A stretch of DNA of 64,000 bases from Bradyrhizobium diazoefficiens (GCF_016616425.1 NZ_CP067101.1:3720001-3784000); one strand, 5' to 3'; shown: positions 31,356-41,184, counted from the stretch's first letter. A program made the numbers and translations. Notes: generated by a model not told the origin, from the letters alone.

Positions 31356-34300
31356 TCACGAACACCCCGTCGTGCTTCCGCACGTATCGCACTTCATGCA
31401 GGTCCCATTCCGCACCAGCGTGAAGTTGCCGCACTCGCTGCACATCTCGCCTTCGTAGCCTTTTGCCTTCGCTTCCGCGCGGCGCTCGGCCTTGCTGGGC
31501 ACCGCCTGCGCGGCGCTGCCGGCCTTGCTCCACTGGAGGGCTTCCAGCTTCTCGGTGGGCGAGAGGTCGTGCTGGGCTTCCTGCTTCAGCGCGACCGCGC
31601 CTTCCAGGGCATCGCCGGCGCTGCGGGAGGCGAGCGAGGTGACGCGGCTGCCGCCTGATGGAGCGCTGTCGTTGCCGGAGGCAACAGCAGCGGAGCCGCC
31701 GCGCATCACGACCAGATTGTCGGTCCGCGAGCGGGTGAGGCCGCGCGAGACCAGCTTGGTCGCGTGTTGCTCATCCGGCTCCTTGCCTTCTTCCACACCC
31801 TTGCCGAGCGCGTCGAAGCCGGTCTCGTTGGGATCGACATGGGCGAGATCGAAGCGCGACATGTAGCTCACCGCGAGCTCGCGGAAGACGTAGTCGAGGA
31901 TCGAGGTCGCGTATTTGATGCTGTCGTTGCCCTGCACGGGGCCCGCCGGCTCGAAGCGGGTGAAGGTGAAGGCATCGACATATTCGTCAAGCGGCACGCC
32001 GTATTGCAGACCGAGCGACACCGCGATGGCGAAGTTGTTGATGAAGGAGCGGAGCGCCGCGCCTTCCTTGTGCATGTCGATGAAGATCTCGCCGAGACGG
32101 CCGTCGTCATACTCGCCGGTGCGCAAATAGACCTTGTGGCCGCCGACGACCGCCTTCTGGGTGTAGCCCTTGCGTCGGTCAGGCATCTTCTCGCGCTCGC
32201 GCATCACGATGATGCGCTCGACCAGCTTCTCGACGATCTTCTCCGAGACCTGGGCGGTGCGCGCGGCCATCGGCTTCTCGTAGAGATGGTCGACCGCATC
32301 GTCCTCGTCCTCATCGTCGCTGATGAGCTGCGAGTTGAGCGGCTGGCTGAGCTTCGAGCCGTCGCGATAGAGCGCGTTGGCTTTCAGGGCGAGCTTCCAC
32401 GACAGCATGTAAGCGGACTTGCAGTCCTCCACCGTGGCGTCGTTCGGCATGTTGATGGTCTTGGAGATTGCGCCCGAGATGAAGGGCTGCGCCGCCGCCA
32501 TCATGCGGATGTGGCTTTCGACCGACAGGTAGCGCTTGCCGACCTTGCCGCAAGGGTTGGCGCAGTCGAACACCGGATAGTGCTCGGCCTTGAGGTGCGG
32601 GGCACCTTCCACCGTCATCGCGCCGCAGATGTGGACATTGGCCGCCTCGATCTCGCGCCTGGTGAAGCCGACGGCCTGGAGCAGGTCGAAGCCGGGGGCG
32701 GCGATCGCCTCGGCGCCGATGCCGAGCTGGTCGCGGATGAAATCCTCGCCAAAGGTCCACTTGTTGAAGGCGAACTTGATGTCGAAGGCGGTCGGCAGGG
32801 CCTTCTCGACCTTGGCGATGGCCTCGTCGGTGAAGCCCTTGGCCTTCAGGGTCGAGGCGTTGATGCCGGGCGCGTTGGAGAGCGAGCCGTGACCGACGGC
32901 GTAGGCCTCGATCTCGGCGATCTCGCTCTCGCGATAGCCGAGCGCGCGCAGTGCGGCCGGCACCGCACGGTTGATGATCTTGAAGTAGCCGCCGCCGGCG
33001 AGCTTCTTGAACTTGACCAGCGCGAAGTCGGGCTCGATGCCGGTGGTGTCGCAATCCATCACGAGGCCGATCGTGCCGGTCGGAGCGATCACCGTGGTCT
33101 GGGCGTTGCGATAGCCGTGCTGCTCGCCGAGCTGAAGCGCCGCATCCCAGGCCGCCTGGGCGTGGGCAACGAGGTCGGCTTGCGGGCAGGAGACGAGGTC
33201 GAGCGGCACCGGGTTGACGCTGAGCGCCTCGTAGCCGTTGGACTGGCCGTGCGCGGCGCGGCGGTGGTTGCGGATGACGCGCAGCATGTGCTGGGCGTTC
33301 TTCTTGTAGCCGGGGAAGGTGCCCAGCTCGGCCGCCATTTCCGCGGAGGTCTTGTAGGTGATGCCGGTCATCACGGCGGTCAGCGCGCCGCAGAGCGCAC
33401 GGCCTTCCTTGCTGTCATAGGGCAGGCCCATGGTCATCAGGAGGCCGCCGATATTGGCGTAGCCGAGGCCGAGCGTGCGGAACTCGTAGGAGAGCTCGGC
33501 GATCGCCTTCGACGGGAACTGGGCCATCATCACCGAGATTTCGAGCACGACGGTCCAGAGCCGGCAGAGATGCTCGTAGCCTTCGACGTCGAAGCGCTTG
33601 GTCTCGGTGTTGTAGAAGGTCAGCAGGTTCGCCGAGGCAAGATTGCACGCCGTGTCGTCCAGGAACATGTATTCCGAGCACGGATTGGAGGCGCGGATGT
33701 CGCCGGACGCCTTGCAGGTGTGCCAGTCGTTCATCGTGGTGTTGAAGTGCAGCCCCGGGTCGGCCGAGGCCCAGGCGGCGTAACCAATTTTTTCCCAGAG
33801 GTCGCGTGCCTTGAGCGTCTTCGTCACCTTCTTCGAGGTGCGGGCGTTCAGATTCCAGTCGCCGTCGGTCTCGACCGCGCGGAGGAAGTCGTCCTTCAGC
33901 GAGACCGAGTTGTTGGAGTTCTGCCCCGAAACCGTGAGATAGGCTTCGCTGTCCCAGTCGGTGTCGTAGACGTCGAACTGGATGTCCTTGTAGCCCTGCT
34001 TGGCGAACTGGATGACGCGCTTGATGTAATTGTCGGGCACGAGGCTGCGGCGCGCCAGCTTGATCTCGCGGCGCAGCGCCGGGTTCTTCTCGGGGTCGAA
34101 ACAATCGTCGCCCGAGCCTTCGCAGTTCACGCAGGCCTTCAGCACCGCCTTGAGGTGCTTCTGGTTGATCTTGGAGCCGGTGACGAGGGCGGCAACCTTC
34201 TGCTCCTCCTTCACCTTCCAGTCGATATAGGTCTCGATGTCGGGGTGATCGACGTCGACGACGACCATCTTGGCCGCGCGGCGCGTGGTGCCGCCCGACT

Positions 34301-35105
34301 TGATCGCGCCGGCGGCGCGATCGCCGATCTTGAGGAAGCTCATCAGGCCGGACGAGCGGCCGCCGCCGGAGAGCTTTTCGCCTTCGCCGCGCAGGCGCGA
34401 GAAGTTGGAGCCGGTGCCGGAGCCGTATTTGAACAGGCGGGCCTCGCGGACCCAGAGGTCCATGATGCCGCCCTCGTTGACAAGGTCGTCACCGACGCCC
34501 TGGATGAAGCAGGCGTGCGGCTGCGGATGCTCGTAGGCGGATTTGGACCTGGTCAGCTTGCCGGTGAAGGGGTCGACGTAATAGTGGCCCTGGCCGGGGC
34601 CGTCGATGCCGTAGGCCCAGTGCAGGCCGGTGTTGAACCATTGCGGCGAGTTCGGCGCGACCATCTGCATGGCGAGCATGTAGCGAAGCTCGTCGTAGAA
34701 GGTCTGGGCATCATCGTCGGACGTGAAGTAGCCGCCCTTCCAGCCCCAATAGGTCCAGCAGCCGGCGAGGCGGTCGAACACCTGTTTTGCTGAGAGCTCG
34801 CTGACATAGCGCTCCTTCTCAGGCAGCGCTGCGAGGGCTTCCGTGTCGGGCACGGAGCGCCGCAGGAAGGAGGGGACCGATTCCTCCTCGACTTTCTTCA
34901 GGCGCGCGGCGACGCCGGCCTTGCGAAAGTATTTCTGGGCGAGCACATCGGAGGCGACTTGCGACCACTCCGAGGGCACCTCGACATTGTCCAATTTGAA
35001 CACGACCGAGCCGTCGGGATTCCTGATCTCCGACGTGGTCAGGCGGAAATCGATTCCCGCGTAAGGTGACTGTCCAATGGTGGTGTGGCGCCGCTCAATC
35101 CGCAT
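31356..35105 (-). CDS. nrdJ: Adenosylcobalamin-dependent (class II) ribonucleotide reductase NrdJ
   Basis: A 1249-residue single-chain enzyme that makes deoxyribonucleotides with a B12-derived radical, independent of oxygen. It has the N-terminal ATP-cone-less start of alphaproteobacterial NrdJ and the glycyl-type barrel with [15 protein letters not shown] and [15 protein letters not shown]. The active-site region is [22 protein letters not shown], and [21 protein letters not shown] is also present. The C-terminal zinc-ribbon/redox tail is [31 protein letters not shown]. There is no frameshift. A long antisense reading frame over much of the gene is a composition artefact. Upstream: a long leader, a promoter and two NrdR-box-like sites; downstream: a clear terminator. 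Monocistronic. Confidence 0.97.
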   Translation of the reverse strand: MRIERRHTTIGQSPYAGIDFRLTTSEIRNPDGSVVFKLDNVEVPSEWSQVASDVLAQKYFRKAGVAARLKKVEEESVPSFLRRSVPDTEALAALPEKERYVSELSAKQVFDRLAGCWTYWGWKGGYFTSDDDAQTFYDELRYMLAMQMVAPNSPQWFNTGLHWAYGIDGPGQGHYYVDPFTGKLTRSKSAYEHPQPHACFIQGVGDDLVNEGGIMDLWVREARLFKYGSGTGSNFSRLRGEGEKLSGGGRSSGLMSFLKIGDRAAGAIKSGGTTRRAAKMVVVDVDHPDIETYIDWKVKEEQKVAALVTGSKINQKHLKAVLKACVNCEGSGDDCFDPEKNPALRREIKLARRSLVPDNYIKRVIQFAKQGYKDIQFDVYDTDWDSEAYLTVSGQNSNNSVSLKDDFLRAVETDGDWNLNARTSKKVTKTLKARDLWEKIGYAAWASADPGLHFNTTMNDWHTCKASGDIRASNPCSEYMFLDDTACNLASANLLTFYNTETKRFDVEGYEHLCRLWTVVLEISVMMAQFPSKAIAELSYEFRTLGLGYANIGGLLMTMGLPYDSKEGRALCGALTAVMTGITYKTSAEMAAELGTFPGYKKNAQHMLRVIRNHRRAAHGQSNGYEALSVNPVPLDLVSCPQADLVAHAQAAWDAALQLGEQHGYRNAQTTVIAPTGTIGLVMDCDTTGIEPDFALVKFKKLAGGGYFKIINRAVPAALRALGYRESEIAEIEAYAVGHGSLSNAPGINASTLKAKGFTDEAIAKVEKALPTAFDIKFAFNKWTFGEDFIRDQLGIGAEAIAAPGFDLLQAVGFTRREIEAANVHICGAMTVEGAPHLKAEHYPVFDCANPCGKVGKRYLSVESHIRMMAAAQPFISGAISKTINMPNDATVEDCKSAYMLSWKLALKANALYRDGSKLSQPLNSQLISDDEDEDDAVDHLYEKPMAARTAQVSEKIVEKLVERIIVMREREKMPDRRKGYTQKAVVGGHKVYLRTGEYDDGRLGEIFIDMHKEGAALRSFINNFAIAVSLGLQYGVPLDEYVDAFTFTRFEPAGPVQGNDSIKYATSILDYVFRELAVSYMSRFDLAHVDPNETGFDALGKGVEEGKEPDEQHATKLVSRGLTRSRTDNLVVMRGGSAAVASGNDSAPSGGSRVTSLASRSAGDALEGAVALKQEAQHDLSPTEKLEALQWSKAGSAAQAVPSKAERRAEAKAKGYEGEMCSECGNFTLVRNGTCMKCDTCGSTTGCS

Positions 35106-35528
35106 GGTCTTGCCCCGTCCTAATCTTTGACCGGTCCCGCCCCTCGTTGAGGGCGTGCCGGGTCGATATTTCGTTTCGCGGCTCCTTCGGCCGTTCGGCC
35201 TCCAGCACCGCAGTTCAGCCGGTGGACCCGGCCCTTGTTCTCCCGACGCGATGGTTCGATGCGCGCACCGATCATCCCGCCTTCATGTCCGGACCCATCC
35301 GCCCCCAAGGGCATGGCCCCGACATGCGTTCAACGCCCCACGCGATCACAACGTCTACCGATGCCTTCCGAGCCTGTTGCCGGCCCGTTCTGGCGCCCGA
35401 AGAGTCCGCTTATCGCGGGCAGACAAGCCCTCAGCCGCTGCCTTCGTCTGGCTTGGCGGAGCGCGGTTTTGCGAGACCCTTTGGGGAGTGCCGGCGGGAC
35501 GCAAACTCACTCGCGCCGAACGGACCGA
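35106..35528 (-). other. Long 5' leader of nrdJ
   Basis: If transcription starts just below the predicted -10 (35529-35534), the nrdJ mRNA carries about 415 untranslated nucleotides. I looked for a cobalamin riboswitch and found no B12 box. One segment (CCGAAGGAGCC near 35185) resembles part of a glycine aptamer, but the partner elements are missing. Plus-strand open frames here have no coding character. Confidence 0.45.
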
Positions 35529-35598
35529 AAGCTAGGACTCTCCGTTGCGCCCGTCAAGAACTAGTGCGAGTTCCTGAATCAAATACTAAATATGGTGG
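35529..35598 (-). promoter_or_regulatory. nrdJ promoter with two NrdR-box-like sites
   Basis: On the minus strand, TTGACG (35557-35552), 17 bp, TAGCTT (35534-35529) forms a sigma-70-like promoter. The site CCACCATATTTAGTAT (35598-35583) matches the NrdR-box consensus acaCwAtATaTwgtgt at about 12 of 16 positions. A weaker site GCACTAGTTCTTGACG (35567-35552, about 9 of 16) overlaps the -35. The two are 31 bp apart, the three-turn spacing usual for tandem NrdR boxes. Confidence 0.55.
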
Positions 35599-35651
35599 AT
35601 TGCGGGGGATAACAGGGGGCTCGGCCGGGCCTGTTGTGGGGGCAAGTATCA

Positions 35652-35772
35652 GTGAGTCCTCAGGGATTCCCAACCGAAAAAATTTGCATCCGGTGATGCT
35701 GCGGATGCTTCATCCCGCTGTTCACAGGGCAGGTATATTTTTGAGTAATGGGATTGCGTCAGCAGGACTCAC
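35652..35772. ncRNA. Candidate structured RNA between nrdJ and the DMT exporter
   Basis: A 121-nt segment whose ends pair perfectly: GTGAGTCCT (35652-35660) and AGGACTCAC (35764-35772). Inside are the hairpin GCATCC/GGATGC (35686-35691 and 35703-35708) and further short complementary stretches. It is relatively AT-rich and non-coding. I do not recognise a known RNA family. The call is structural only; it could equally be DNA cruciform or protein-binding sequence. Confidence 0.3.
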
Positions 35773-35871
35773 GTAGCCCTACGGAAGGTGAGGGCAGGCA
35801 TGCCCGCCAAGGTGGTGGTTTGTGCAGCGAATCCGCGCCAAGCTGACGCTCGATTTTGCCGGATTACCCCC

Positions 35872-36768
35872 ATGCTTGATTCGACTCGCCGGGATGCGCG
35901 GCCGCGCATCGCCCCGGCCGGCCTGATGTTCCTCGCCATCACCTCGATCGGCTGGGGCTTCAATTGGCCGGTGACGAAATTCCTGCTCTCCGAGCTGCCG
36001 CCGCTGACGCTTCGCGGAGTCACGGGGGTGCTGGGCGCGCTGCTGCTCGCGGCGCTGGCGGTCATCCGCCGGCAGAGCCTGAAGGTCGAGCCGGGGATCT
36101 GGTCGCGCCTGCTGATCGCCGCCGTGCTCAACGTCACCGGCTGGATGGTGCTGATGGGGCTGGCGCTGCTCTGGTTGCCGGCCGGCGAGGCGGCGCTGAT
36201 TGCCTATACCATGCCGGTCTGGGCCTCGATCATCGCCTGGCCGGTGCTGGGCGAGCGGCCGACGCTGCTCCGCACGCTGGGGCTGGTGATGGCCTTTGTC
36301 GGGCTCGCCTCGATCATGGGCGGCAACGGCATCGCCGCCAGCGTCGAGAAGCTGCCGGGCATCGTCATGGCACTCTGCGGCGCACTCGGCTTCGCCGTCG
36401 GCACGGTGTTCTCGAAGAAGTACCCGATCCATCTGCCGCCGCTCGCGGCCGCGGCCTGGCAGATCGGGATCGGCTGCCTGCCGATCTCGATCATCGGCCT
36501 CCTGGTCGAGACCACGCATCTGGACAAGGTGACGCCGGTCGGCTGGTGGCTGCTGGTCTATTCGACCGTGGTGCAGTTCTGCATTGCCTATGTCAGCTGG
36601 TTCGCCGCGTTAGCGCGTCTGCCGGCCGCGGTGGCCGCGATCGGCACCATGGCGGTGCCGGTCATCGGCGTGGTCGCCTCCGCGATCGCGCTGGGCGAGC
36701 CGCTCGGGGCGGGGCAGATCGCCGCGCTGATCTTCACGCTGGCGGCCGTGGTGCTGGCGACGCGTTAG
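35872..36768 (+). CDS. DMT family (EamA) exporter
   Basis: A 298-residue, ten-helix transporter with two EamA repeats (about 15-145, 158-297). Typical features: LAITSIGWGFNWPVTKFLLSELPPLTLRG at the N-terminus, LPAGEAALIAYTMPVWASIIAWPVLGERPT closing the first repeat, and LPAAVAAIGTMAVPVIGVVASAIALGEPLG near the end. It is only distantly like the exporter at 20675. ATG 35872 is the likely start; the upstream extension lacks coding character. The last 35 nt overlap the 3' end of the convergent hybrid kinase gene. Confidence 0.86.
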   Translation: MLDSTRRDARPRIAPAGLMFLAITSIGWGFNWPVTKFLLSELPPLTLRGVTGVLGALLLAALAVIRRQSLKVEPGIWSRLLIAAVLNVTGWMVLMGLALLWLPAGEAALIAYTMPVWASIIAWPVLGERPTLLRTLGLVMAFVGLASIMGGNGIAASVEKLPGIVMALCGALGFAVGTVFSKKYPIHLPPLAAAAWQIGIGCLPISIIGLLVETTHLDKVTPVGWWLLVYSTVVQFCIAYVSWFAALARLPAAVAAIGTMAVPVIGVVASAIALGEPLGAGQIAALIFTLAAVVLATR

Positions 36769-39004
36769 CCGCCAGCGCCTTCCTGATCATCTCGGCGAGC
36801 TGGTTGCGGCGATAGGGTTTGGTCAGCAGCATCACGCCGTCGTCGAGCTTGCCGTGATGCACGATGGCGTTGTCGGTGTAGCCGGAGGTGTAGAGCACCT
36901 TCAGGCCCGGCCGCCGTTTTGCCACCTCCTCGGCGAGCTCGCGCCCGCTCATGCCGCCGGGAATGACGATATCGGTGAAGAGGAGATCGAACGGCTGGCC
37001 GCCCTCGATCAACTGCAGCGCGGCGCGGCTGTCGGGCGCGGCAATCGTCTTGTAGCCGAGGCTCTCGAGCTGTGCGGTGACGAAGTTGCGCACCAGCGTG
37101 TCGTCTTCGACGACGAAAATGGTCTCGGCGCCGCCTGGGACCTGCGGTGCGACGGGAGCTGCCGCATCCGCCATGCCTGCGCCCGGCGGCAGATAGAGCT
37201 TGATCGTGGTGCCGTGGTCTTCTTCGCTGTAGATCTTGATGTGGCCGCCGGACTGCTTGACGAAGCCGTAGACCATGGAGAGGCCGAGGCCGCTTCCCTT
37301 GCCGACCTCCTTGGTGGTGAAGAAGGGCTCGAACGCCTTCTGCTGGATGTCGGGCGACATGCCGGTGCCGGTGTCGCTGACGGCGAGCATGATGTAAGGG
37401 CCGGGCGCCACGTCCGCATTGGCCTGCGCATAGGCCTCATCCAGCACGACGCGGTGGGTTTCCAGCAGCAGCTTGCCGCCGTTCGGCATGGCGTCACGCG
37501 CATTGATCGCCATGTTGAGCACGGCATTGGTGAGCCGCGACGGATCGATCTGCGCGGTCATCGGCCCCTGTTCCAGCACGGTCTCGATCTGGATCTGCTC
37601 GCCGAGGGTAGGGCGCAGGAGTTTTGCGATGTCCGCGATCGCGGCATTGATCTCGACGTTGCGCGGCTGCAACGGCTGCCTGCGTGCAAACGCGAGAAGA
37701 TGCTGGATCAGCTCGGCGCAGCGCTCGGCGGCATCGTCGATCAGCCGCGCCGCGCGCTGCAGTTCGGGCTGCTGCTTCAGGCTCGCCACCAGCGTCTCGG
37801 TGTTGCCGGAGATCACGGTCAGCATGTTGTTGAAGTCGTGCGCGACGCCGCCGGTCAGCTTGCCGATCGCGTCCAGCTTCTGCGATTGGTACAGCTGCCG
37901 CTCGGTCTCGCGCGACATGGTCGCATCGTGATAGACCAGCACCGCGCCGGAGATGTCGCCTTGCCCGTTCAGCATCGGCCGGCCGCTGACCATGAGGTGA
38001 CGGGGAGGATCGCCGCTGTGCGGACGGACGATCATCTCCAGATCCTCGAACCGCTCGCCGCGCAGCACGCGCACCGAGGGCAGCTCGTCGGCCTTGAGCG
38101 GCGTGACGCCATCGCCGTGAAACACGTCCGACAGCTCACGCAGATTGCGCAGGTTCATGCCGGCGCGATGCAGCAGGATGCGTTCCGCGGCCGGATTGGA
38201 CAGAAGGACAGCGCCTTCCGTGTCGATGACCAGCACCGCCTCGGCCATGCTGTGAAACGTGCTCTGGAGCACGTTGACCGACAGGCGCAGTTCGTCATGC
38301 GCCGTCACCAGATGCTCGGTGCGCTCGGCCACCGCCGCTGCGAGCGCCTGCTTGGCGGCGGTGGTCTCGGTCAGCGTGCTCTGGAGCTGCACCGTGGCGC
38401 GCCGGCTCTCGCGCATCACCAGCGCGACCAGCAGCAGGATCAGCACGGCACCGGCGACGTCGATGCCGAGCAGCACGATGCCGGTACGGCGCGAATCCTG
38501 GGAGCGCACGCTGAGCAGGCGTTCTTCCCCCGCGCTCAGATGGTCGAGATTGCCCGTGACCGCGTTCATGAGGCCGCGGCCCTCGGCCTTGCCGTTGAGT
38601 GCGGCAATACCGGCTTGGTCGTTCTCAGCGCGCAGGCGCATCGCTTCGGCGGCGATCTCGATCCGGCGTAGCGCCAGCGGTTCGGTGCTCTCCAGGAGAG
38701 CGACCTGATCGGGATTGTCGCGCAGGTCGCGCTTGAGGTCGGCGAGGGCCGGCGCGATCTGGCCGTGTACCACCTGGAACTCGGCGCTGAAAGTCGGGGT
38801 GCGGTAAAGCTCGTAGCCGCGCGCGGCGCTCTCGGCGCGGCGCATCAGCACGCGCAGATCGGAGATCTTCTTCTGCACCTGGACGGTATGATTGACCCAC
38901 GCCGCATCGGACCGCGACTTGACGTCGAGGGCGATCGAGGCTGCGGTGATGATCAGGAGGATGACAAGTCCAGCACCGAGAATGACGCGCTGCGTTGGAA
39001 TCAA
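36734..39004 (-). CDS. Hybrid sensor histidine kinase (CHASE3-like, PAS, HisKA, HATPase, receiver)
   Basis: A 756-residue inner-membrane kinase. Two membrane helices (about 5-26 and 173-196) bracket a periplasmic CHASE3-like domain (VLMRRAESAARGYELYRTPTF). A coiled linker, a PAS domain (about 250-370; FHSMAEAVLVIDTEGAVLLSNPAAERIL), HisKA with the phosphoacceptor motif KLTGGVAHDFNNMLTVI, HATPase (NMAINARDAMPNGG; DTGTGMSPD; GKGSGLGLSMVYGFVKQSGGH), and a C-terminal receiver (VVEDDTLVRNFV, DLLFTDIVIPGG, KPY) follow. A TTG start at 39004 overlaps the stop of the preceding receiver gene (TTGA), so they are coupled. The signal is unknown. Confidence 0.9.
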   Translation of the reverse strand: MIPTQRVILGAGLVILLIITAASIALDVKSRSDAAWVNHTVQVQKKISDLRVLMRRAESAARGYELYRTPTFSAEFQVVHGQIAPALADLKRDLRDNPDQVALLESTEPLALRRIEIAAEAMRLRAENDQAGIAALNGKAEGRGLMNAVTGNLDHLSAGEERLLSVRSQDSRRTGIVLLGIDVAGAVLILLLVALVMRESRRATVQLQSTLTETTAAKQALAAAVAERTEHLVTAHDELRLSVNVLQSTFHSMAEAVLVIDTEGAVLLSNPAAERILLHRAGMNLRNLRELSDVFHGDGVTPLKADELPSVRVLRGERFEDLEMIVRPHSGDPPRHLMVSGRPMLNGQGDISGAVLVYHDATMSRETERQLYQSQKLDAIGKLTGGVAHDFNNMLTVISGNTETLVASLKQQPELQRAARLIDDAAERCAELIQHLLAFARRQPLQPRNVEINAAIADIAKLLRPTLGEQIQIETVLEQGPMTAQIDPSRLTNAVLNMAINARDAMPNGGKLLLETHRVVLDEAYAQANADVAPGPYIMLAVSDTGTGMSPDIQQKAFEPFFTTKEVGKGSGLGLSMVYGFVKQSGGHIKIYSEEDHGTTIKLYLPPGAGMADAAAPVAPQVPGGAETIFVVEDDTLVRNFVTAQLESLGYKTIAAPDSRAALQLIEGGQPFDLLFTDIVIPGGMSGRELAEEVAKRRPGLKVLYTSGYTDNAIVHHGKLDDGVMLLTKPYRRNQLAEMIRKALAANASPAPRPPA

Positions 39005-39417
39005 GGGGCTTCTTTCTTGTCCTTCTGCTGTGCGCTCTCGCCCGCGAGGCATTCCCGGATCGAGGTCAGCAACGCGTCCGGCGTGAACGGCTTGCGCAGG
39101 CAGCGCGTCGCGCCGAGTTCCAGCGCCATGCGGAGGAAATCGGGAGAGGGCGAGGCGGATGACGCGAAGGCGTAGCCGGACATCGCGATCAGCGGTGTCG
39201 CCGGCGCGCGCTCGTGAAAGATGCGGATCGACTCGAAGCCGCGCATATGCGGCATGAAGATGTCGACCAGCATCACGTCGAAGGCTTGCGATTCGAGCGC
39301 AGCCAGTCCTGTTTCACCGCCGTCGGCCAGCGTGACGTCGAAGCCCTGACGTTGGAGGAGGACCTCGATGGTCGCGCCGACCATCGGATCGTCATCAACC
39401 ACGAGAACGCGCGGCAT
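39001..39417 (-). CDS. Single-domain response regulator
   Basis: A 138-residue CheY-like receiver: acidic pair and signalling Asp in LVVDDDPMVG and VMLVDIFMPHMRG, threonine/serine switch in LIAMSGYAF, and lysine in CLRKPFTPDALL. There is no output domain, so it likely passes phosphate or acts by protein contact. ATG 39417 follows GGGAAG at 5-6 nt. It is the first gene of a two-gene unit with the hybrid kinase. Confidence 0.9.
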   Translation of the reverse strand: MPRVLVVDDDPMVGATIEVLLQRQGFDVTLADGGETGLAALESQAFDVMLVDIFMPHMRGFESIRIFHERAPATPLIAMSGYAFASSASPSPDFLRMALELGATRCLRKPFTPDALLTSIRECLAGESAQQKDKKEAP

Positions 39418-39514
39418 GACACTTCCCAATCGATCGAAGTCCCCATTGTGATTGGTGATATCCGCGAATCGTGTGTCGGGTCAATTTTGGATTGGATCAG
39501 GGTAGATATGCACG

Positions 39515-39751
39515 GTGCAGTGCATAGCTGGAACTGAAAAGCTCTATTCCGGCGGTCGATCCCGCTCGACCCTGGACGAGCTTGCGGAGTTCGAGCGGCT
39601 CGACGCCATCGCTCCCCTCGACGAGGAGGGGCGTCCGGCATGGTCGTTCGAGTGCGAGCCTCTGACGGCCCGTGAACGACGCTGGCTCGAACTCTATTGC
39701 AGGCTGGAGATATGCAAACAGCCGGCCAAAGCGCGTAGACGGCGCCGATAG
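39515..39751 (+). CDS. Small hypothetical protein
   Basis: Up to 78 residues from a GTG at 39515, with an acidic centre (LDELAEFERLDAIAPLDEEGRP) and a very basic end (KQPAKARRRRR). The part ERLDAIAPLDEEGRPAWSFECEPLTARERRWLELYCRLE looks like genuine soluble protein sequence. I cannot name it, and no good Shine-Dalgarno is present. It is divergent from the receiver gene. Confidence 0.45.
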   Translation: MQCIAGTEKLYSGGRSRSTLDELAEFERLDAIAPLDEEGRPAWSFECEPLTARERRWLELYCRLEICKQPAKARRRRR

Positions 39752-39791
39752 TCGTCGGCGCCGCCCACGGATCGATCGGCTTTAGACCGTC

Positions 39792-40424
39792 TTACGGGCA
39801 GGGATGCCGCTGGCCGTCGTAGCCGAGATAGGTGCCCGACGCCGGGTCATACGATTTGAAGCGCTGCTCGCAGTACGCCACCGAGTCGCCGCCGCCATAG
39901 GGGACCACCGCCACTGTCGGCTCGTCATAGTAGCCATAGTAGTAGGGGTCATCATAATAGCCGCCGCCGTAATAGGCGTACGAGCCCAGGCCGCCAATCG
40001 CCGCACCCGCCGCGAAGCCGGGCCAGAAGCCGCCGCCACGATGATGATGCCAATGGCGGCCACTCCAGTTGCTTCCGCCTTGCCAGTTGCCCGCCGTTGC
40101 GACGCTGCGGCTACCACTGAACGATGGCGAGATGGCGGGGCGGGCCGCTGGGGTAGCTGCGAAGCTGCGGCCGCTCGGACTTGCCGCTGGGCCGGCCGCG
40201 AAGTTGCCGCCACCTCCGCGGAACGCGGGGCCGGCGCCCATGCGCGCACCGCCGCCACCGCTGATCTGGGCGCCACCGCCACCGCCGCCGACATGGGCAC
40301 CGCCACCGACGTGGGCGCCTCCGCCGCCCCCGCGGCCGCCGGGCCCCTGTGCAAAGCTTGGTGAGGTCATCGGTAGAACGAGCGCCAGCGCTGCGGCGGC
40401 ACTCAAAATTCTCAGACTGTTCAT
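39792..40424 (-). CDS. BA14K family exported protein
   Basis: A 210-residue protein with signal peptide (about 1-25), long Gly/Ala-rich low-complexity repeats (GGGAHVGGG type), a His/Trp/Gly segment (NWSGRHWHHHRGGG), a Tyr-rich stretch (YYGGGYYDDPYYYGYYDEP), and the BA14K C-terminus YCEQRFKSYDPASGTYLGYDGQRHPCP. BA14K was first described as an immunoreactive Brucella protein with lectin-like properties; here its role is unknown. AAAGGAG precedes ATG 40424. Confidence 0.85.
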   Translation of the reverse strand: MNSLRILSAAAALALVLPMTSPSFAQGPGGRGGGGGAHVGGGAHVGGGGGGAQISGGGGARMGAGPAFRGGGGNFAAGPAASPSGRSFAATPAARPAISPSFSGSRSVATAGNWQGGSNWSGRHWHHHRGGGFWPGFAAGAAIGGLGSYAYYGGGYYDDPYYYGYYDEPTVAVVPYGGGDSVAYCEQRFKSYDPASGTYLGYDGQRHPCP

Positions 40425-40639
40425 GGTCAAACTCCTTTCCCGAAAGGAAACCCTATGAATGGGCTGGGGTTCCCGGGATCACGCCGGTTTGCGCGTGAAC
40501 CGAAGCCTCGCTCGCGACCGCTGTACCCGACATGAACGGATCGCGTCCGATTTGCGGCAGCGTTTGTCGCCGCCCCGCCGAACTGGACATTTCGCCGCGC
40601 GGATGGCATCAGGACCCGACGAAGCAGGGCCCTTGCCGC

Positions 40640-41047
40640 ATGAAACAATTCTTCCTCAAGCTCTTCACCTGGTGGAACGGCCAGACGTTTGGCACCCAAC
40701 TCTGGACCAAGCGGTACGGAGAGCTGGTTGGCCAGGACGAGCAGGGCAATCTCTACTATCGCACCCGCGGCGGGGTGGTCGATCCGACGCTTGGCTTCGA
40801 GCGGCGCTGGGTAATCTATAACGGCTATGCCGAAGCGAGCCGGATCCCGCCGTCCTGGCACGGCTGGATGCACCACGTCGTCGACGTGCCGCCGACCGAG
40901 GCCAACTATCGGCCGCGCGAGTGGGAAAAGCCGCACCAGCCCAATCTTACCGGCACGGCAAAGGCCTATCGTCCCTCGGGCTCGACCCTCGCCAGCGGCA
41001 AGCGTCCGAAGGCGACCGGCGACTATCAGCCCTGGACGCCTGGCTAG
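40640..41047 (+). CDS. NADH:ubiquinone oxidoreductase subunit NDUFA12 homologue
   Basis: A 135-residue supernumerary complex I subunit of alphaproteobacteria (mitochondrial B17.2/NDUFA12 counterpart). It starts MKQFFLKLFTWWNGQTFGTQLWTKRYGELVGQDEQGNLYYRTRGG, the usual N-terminal helix and the GxDxxGNxYY motif, and contains RRWVIYNGYAEASRIPPSWHGWMHH and a Pro-rich tail. ATG 40640 is the only start giving this conserved N-terminus. It is separate from the nuo operon, as usual in this order. Acts at the matrix-facing side of complex I. Confidence 0.95.
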   Translation: MKQFFLKLFTWWNGQTFGTQLWTKRYGELVGQDEQGNLYYRTRGGVVDPTLGFERRWVIYNGYAEASRIPPSWHGWMHHVVDVPPTEANYRPREWEKPHQPNLTGTAKAYRPSGSTLASGKRPKATGDYQPWTPG

Positions 41048-41184
41048 CCTTTCGGTTTACGCCCGAACCGTCATCGCTCGATTGGATGCACCCGCATCCG
41101 CCCCTTGGCCGCTGTGGACAACGGGAACAGCGGGGATGCCGTTTGCGCGGGCGTTGCAGCCACGCGAACAATGCGGCTCAATGA

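Noticed and set aside
31764..34793. A plus-strand open frame of about 1000 codons over most of nrdJ
   Set aside because: It is an antisense shadow of a very GC-rich gene. It has no Shine-Dalgarno, no recognisable domain and abnormal composition (runs of Val, Leu, Glu, Gly), while nrdJ on the other strand is complete.
35106..35560. Cobalamin or glycine riboswitch upstream of nrdJ
   Set aside because: No B12 box was found. A CCGAAGGAGC stretch resembles part of the glycine aptamer, but the paired GGAGAG and AGG elements are missing.
35570..35800. Replication origin or DnaA-box cluster
   Set aside because: The region is relatively AT-rich and has short repeats, but no run of TTATNCACA-like boxes and no dnaA, dnaN or repABC gene is nearby.
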